This document shows, in pieces, positions 6,968 to 9,479 of a DNA stretch of 9,479 bases. Source of the DNA: Planctomycetota bacterium (GTDB taxonomy: Bacteria; Planctomycetota; MHYJ01; JACPRB01). Within the stretch, counting starts at the first letter, position 1, and each line of letters opens with the position of its first letter. Below the pieces are notes generated by a model that had not been told where the DNA came from, did not search any database, and saw nothing but the letters and a program-made list of their open reading frames with translations. A program made the position numbers and the translations under genes. The DNA lies in NCBI GenBank assembly GCA_016200125.1, contig JACQFK010000024.1, positions 1-9,479 of the forward strand, read 5' to 3'.

Positions 6968-6978
6968 ACGCATCAACC

Positions 6979-7744
6979 ATGCGTCCTGTTGGACCTCCTG
7001 ACGTGCCGCCTCCCCCTCCCCCCTCCCGGTGGAAACTCGCGCTGCTGGGCCTCCTGACGGGCGGAAGCCTGATCGGCATGCTGTTCGTCAAGCCGATCGC
7101 CCAGAACCCCGCCTACCACCGGTTTGCGGACTCGCGCACGATGTTCGGGATCCCCAACTTCTGGAACGTCATTTCGAATCTACCCTTCTTAGTGGCCGGC
7201 ACTTTCGGCCTTTATAACGTCCTCTCGAAACCCGCGTCGGCTTTCCTCGAGCCCTGGGTCCGCCTCCCCTGGGGCGGGCTCGCCCTACTATCACTGGGAT
7301 CCCGTCGACGCCACGCTCTTCTGGGACCGGCTGCCGATGGCGATCGGCTTCGGCGCCGTGCTGTCGATCATCTTCATCGAACGGGCCGACCTCCGCCTGG
7401 GGAAGGCGCTCTGGGTGCCGCTGGTCCTCGCGGGCGGCGGGAGCCTGCTCTACTGGCGGATCGGCGGCGATCTCCGGTTCTACGGGCTGATCCAGGGCTG
7501 GGCGATGGCGCTGGTCCCGCTCATGCTGCTCCTGTTCCCGCCGCGCTACGACGGGACCCATCACTGGTTCCTGATCCTGGGGCTCTACGGCATCGCCAAG
7601 GTCTTCGAGATCGGCGACGCGCCGGTCTACCGCCTCGGGGGATTCCTGGGCGGCCACATGCTCAAGCATCTCTTCGCGGGCCTGGCCTCCTGGTACATCG
7701 CCTGGCACGTCCGCGTCCGCCTCCCCGCCGACGATTTGAAGTGA
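6979..7744 (+). pseudogene. Ceramidase-family membrane hydrolase gene with a frame break near 7275
   Basis: The N-terminal part is read from ATG 6979: a membrane helix (WKLALLGLLTGGSLIGMLFV), then the family motif FADSRTMFGIPNFWNVISNLPF, up to about 7276. The continuation lies in the next frame from about 7277 to the TGA at 7744: GSPYYHWDP, FWDRLPM, further helices, and GGHMLKHL. The CREST/alkaline-ceramidase metal residues (Ser and His of SPYYH, Asp of WDRLPM, the HxxxH of HMLKH) are all in the second part. Between the parts the usual hydrophobic helix before GS-YYH looks about ten residues short, so a deletion of 2 mod 3 nt fits better than a one-base slip. Family members hydrolyse amide-linked lipids within membranes. 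It is either a recent pseudogene or an assembly error; both halves look otherwise well conserved. It starts 12 nt after a -10-like element. Confidence 0.75.
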
Positions 7745-7770
7745 CGCGTCGCGGCGGAGCGGGGCATAAT
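7741..7770 (+). promoter_or_regulatory. Candidate promoter directly before the methionine synthase gene
   Basis: GTGACG (7741-7746, 4 of 6 to TTGACA), an 18-nt spacer and CATAAT (7765-7770, 5 of 6 to TATAAT). The -10 ends only six nt before the ATG at 7777, so transcription would begin at or next to the start codon. No Shine-Dalgarno stands at a usable distance, which fits a leaderless message. Confidence 0.45.
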
Positions 7771-7776
7771 CCCGTC

Positions 7777-8811
7777 ATGAAAGAACGCCCGCTGCGCACG
7801 ACCGTCATCGGCAGCTATCCCTTCCCCGCCTGGCTCGAGTCCGCCTGCGCCCACCTGGGCGACTTCGGCCCCGACGACCGCGCCGAGCTCCAGGACGACG
7901 CCGTGATCGCGGCGATCCACGACCAGACGGCCGCGGGGCTCGACGTGATCACCGACGGGGAACAGACGCGGCTCGACTTCAACCTGTCGTTCTACGGCTT
8001 CCTGCAGGGGATCGCGCTCGAGGCCCAGCCCCCGCGCCGCTTCGGCCCGCCCGCCCACGACCAGCGGGGGAAGCACGCCGTGACGGGCGAGCTGGCGGCC
8101 CCGCGCGGCCTCGGCGTCGTGGACGAGTTCGAGCGGCTCCGGCGCCTGGCCCCTCCCGGGCCGGCGCTGAAGGCGAGCGTTCCCGGCCCCTACACGCTCA
8201 GCGGCCGCCTCGCGCCGAATGACCGCTACAAGGACCGCTGGGCGCTGACCGAGGCGCTGCTCGGGATCGTCCGCGCGGAGATCGAGTCGCTCGTCAACGC
8301 GGGCTGCCGCGAGATCTGCGTCGACGAGCCGTCGATGAGCTGCTACGCCTACCGCGAGGATCCGAAGCGCTTCGTCGGGATCTTCAACCGCACGGTCGAG
8401 CCCGCCGTCGGGAAGACCCGCCTGTCGACCCATCTCTGCTTCGGCAACTACAAGGCGCGGGCGGTGGCGCCCCGCCGCTACCACCCGATGTTCCCGGCCT
8501 TCCTCGACGTGAAGGTCGACGAGGTCCACCTCGAGATGGCGAGCCGAGAATTCGCGGAGATCGAGCTGATCGCCGAGATCGCGAAGCGCCGCGACGTCGC
8601 CGTGGGCGTGATCGACGTGAAGAACTCCTACGTCGAGACGCCGGAGGTCGTGGCCGAGCGGGTCCGGCTCTGCCTCAAACAGGCCCCCGCCGACCGCCTC
8701 GCCCTCTCCACGGACTGCGGGCTGAGCCAGACGGCGCGCTGGGCCGCGAAGCAGAAGCTGGCGAACCTCGTGGGGGGCGTGCGCAAAGTGCGAAAGGAGC
8801 TCGGCGTCTGA
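7777..8811 (+). CDS. Core-type cobalamin-independent methionine synthase (MetE catalytic-domain protein)
   Basis: A 344-residue protein equal to the C-terminal catalytic barrel of MetE, without the N-terminal half of the roughly 750-residue bacterial enzyme. The four zinc ligands are in place: His219 and Cys221 (THLC), Glu253 (HLEMAS) and Cys314 (STDCGL). The DEP motif (183-185) matches the substrate-binding aspartate of MetE, and the N-terminus has VIGSYPFP as in MetE family barrels. It should transfer a methyl group to the zinc-bound thiol of homocysteine, or of a related thiol, in the cytoplasm. Short core MetE proteins of archaea and some anaerobic bacteria are reported to take the methyl group from a corrinoid carrier rather than from folate; which applies here is unknown. 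It lies 32 nt after the ceramidase-like gene and its stop abuts that of the lipoprotein gene. Confidence 0.88.
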   Translation: MKERPLRTTVIGSYPFPAWLESACAHLGDFGPDDRAELQDDAVIAAIHDQTAAGLDVITDGEQTRLDFNLSFYGFLQGIALEAQPPRRFGPPAHDQRGKHAVTGELAAPRGLGVVDEFERLRRLAPPGPALKASVPGPYTLSGRLAPNDRYKDRWALTEALLGIVRAEIESLVNAGCREICVDEPSMSCYAYREDPKRFVGIFNRTVEPAVGKTRLSTHLCFGNYKARAVAPRRYHPMFPAFLDVKVDEVHLEMASREFAEIELIAEIAKRRDVAVGVIDVKNSYVETPEVVAERVRLCLKQAPADRLALSTDCGLSQTARWAAKQKLANLVGGVRKVRKELGV

Positions 8812-9303
8812 TCAGCGCTCGCAGTGCTGGTTGAGCGAGAGCCAGCGCTCGAGGGCCGCGGGCTTCACGGACATCGGCAGGGTCTCGAAGATCTCCCGGT
8901 AGCGGAGGGGCACGTTCAGGCTCTTCTCGCAGAGGAAGAGGCACTCCTTGGACCGGCCGGGGGAGGCCACGCAGATGCGGAACTGGGCCGGAGGCTGCGA
9001 GCGGGAGCGCCCCGTAAGCGCCCGGTTCGACTCCTTGAAGAAGCCCTCGCGCTCGAGGCTGTCGATGATCTTGGTCACCTCGTCGAGCGTCAGTCGCCGG
9101 CACTCCTCCCGGTCGATGAAGTCCGTGAAGCGCGCGTAGGGCTCGCCGTCCGTCGAGAAGCTGACGCCCTCGACCTCGGTGTAGAGGGCCACGATGGTGC
9201 GGCCGAGCAGGGAGGGCCCTCGGCCGCGCTTCTCCCCCGGGGCGCAGGCCTGGAGGATGGAGAGGCCGAGGAGAAGCATCGCCGCGCGCCGGGGCATCGT
9301 CAT
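8812..9303 (-). CDS. Small predicted lipoprotein of unknown function
   Basis: A 163-residue protein. Residues 1-20 are a lipoprotein signal peptide: MPRR basic start, hydrophobic AAMLLLGLSI, then the lipobox LQAC with Cys20 as lipidation site. The mature part has five more cysteines (68, 111, 121, 125, 161), which could form disulfides in the periplasm. It shows a charged helical segment (64-90, LTLDEVTKIIDSLEREGFF) and a basic linker (94-104). I do not recognise the family; the segment from TEVEGVSFSTDGEPYARF onward loosely recalls small secreted domains of unknown function such as DUF6438, but this is weak. ATG 9303 was chosen; ATG 9297 is an alternative. A TACACT hexamer (9311-9316) sits seven nt upstream on the minus strand and no Shine-Dalgarno is seen. 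Confidence 0.7.
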   Translation of the reverse strand: MTMPRRAAMLLLGLSILQACAPGEKRGRGPSLLGRTIVALYTEVEGVSFSTDGEPYARFTDFIDREECRRLTLDEVTKIIDSLEREGFFKESNRALTGRSRSQPPAQFRICVASPGRSKECLFLCEKSLNVPLRYREIFETLPMSVKPAALERWLSLNQHCER

Positions 9304-9360
9304 CGCGCCCAGTGTAGCGACGGGAGGCCGGCGAAGCTACGATCCGACGACCGGGCCGGA

Positions 9361-9422
9361 TTCGAATTTCCATGAATCATGCATATTTCATTACATATGC
9401 ATGGTTTTCTTGTGTATATATT
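9361..9422. promoter_or_regulatory. AT-rich intergenic island with an inverted repeat and -10-like sequence
   Basis: About 62 nt rich in A and T inside a GC-rich region. It holds an inverted repeat with perfect 9-nt arms CATGCATAT (9378-9386) and ATATGCATG (9395-9403). The arms extend to 12 nt (9375-9386/9395-9406) with one mismatch, around an 8-nt centre. TATATT (9417-9422) follows, eight nt before the ATG at 9431. This looks like an operator plus promoter for the gene at the right edge. The weak GC content of the stem argues against a terminator. Confidence 0.55.
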
Positions 9423-9430
9423 CGGGGCGC

Positions 9431-9479
9431 ATGATGAACAACGCGAGGGAGCAGGCGGAGGCCGTCCGCGTTCTGTTCA
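9431..9479 (+). CDS. Start of an unidentified gene, cut by the window edge
   Basis: An open frame from ATG 9431 (or ATG 9434) reads MMNNAREQAEAVRVLF and continues past the end of the window. It starts behind a promoter-like AT-rich stretch, and its codons have the high third-position GC seen in neighbouring genes. Sixteen residues are too few to name a family. An N-terminal amphipathic helix is all that can be seen. Confidence 0.45.
   Translation, partial: MMNNAREQAEAVRVLF

Noticed and set aside
6028..6978. Upstream extension of the ceramidase/MetE frame on the plus strand
   Set aside because: It is antisense to the large gene's N-terminal half and Arg/Gly-rich. The convincing start is ATG 6979, followed by a membrane helix and the family motif.
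7277..7311. Frame-one peptide LALLSLGS as the genuine helix before the active-site motif
   Set aside because: It resembles the expected helix end, but the same bases in the next frame encode SPYYHWDP, which carries family active-site residues and continues with FWDRLPM. The similarity in frame one appears coincidental.
9375..9410. The AT-rich inverted repeat read as a terminator for a leftward or rightward transcript
   Set aside because: The stem is mostly A-T pairs, and the following T-rich stretch is interrupted. Its place just before a start codon fits an operator better.

Overview
The window is a GC-rich (roughly 70%), densely packed bacterial chromosome segment. It most resembles an uncultured member of the Planctomycetota or a neighbouring lineage. 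Evidence for this is a Tat-exported TIM-barrel sugar isomerase, a Tat-exported LmbE/PIG-L deacetylase, an HGSNAT-like membrane acyltransferase, and a 1003-residue protein joining an N-terminal zinc ribbon, one membrane helix, a LamG domain and a DUF1080-like domain. The lineage is an inference from gene content; no rRNA or marker gene is present.

Layout. Bases 1-204 are non-coding: a possible leftward promoter at the left edge, then two 33-bp palindromes centred exactly 42 bp apart and ending at the ribosome-binding site of the first gene. Bases 205-3921 are a tight plus-strand run of four genes: Tat-signal sugar phosphate isomerase/epimerase, classical short-chain dehydrogenase, Tat-signal PIG-L deacetylase and HGSNAT-like transmembrane acyltransferase. 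Intergenic gaps are 7, 9 and 38 nt. Tail-to-tail with this run, 12 nt away, is the large minus-strand gene (3934-6945). It shares a 33-nt divergent promoter region with a ceramidase-like membrane hydrolase (6979-7744) whose frame is broken near 7275. Then come a short core-type cobalamin-independent methionine synthase (7777-8811) and, in the opposite direction with its stop codon directly abutting, a small predicted lipoprotein (8812-9303). The right end holds an AT-rich intergenic island with an inverted repeat, in front of a gene that starts at 9431 and runs off the window.

How the genes may work together. The 205-3921 run looks like a sugar or amino-sugar operon. It has an exported TIM-barrel isomerase, an oxidoreductase, an exported zinc deacetylase of the N-acetyl-glucosamine type, and an inner-membrane protein of the family that moves acetyl groups across membranes onto glucosamine. 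The twin palindromes look like the operators of its regulator. The large LamG/DUF1080 protein would be an envelope-anchored glycan-binding protein. Downstream genes (ceramidase-like, methionine synthase, lipoprotein) look like unrelated housekeeping or envelope genes.

Most notable points: the twin palindromes with mutually pairing arms; a symmetrical -10 element that could serve two divergent genes; -10-like hexamers only 6-12 nt before several ATGs, suggesting leaderless messages; and the frame break in the ceramidase gene, whose unshifted frame runs open into the methionine synthase. I saw no CRISPR array, insertion sequence, tRNA, rRNA or defence system.
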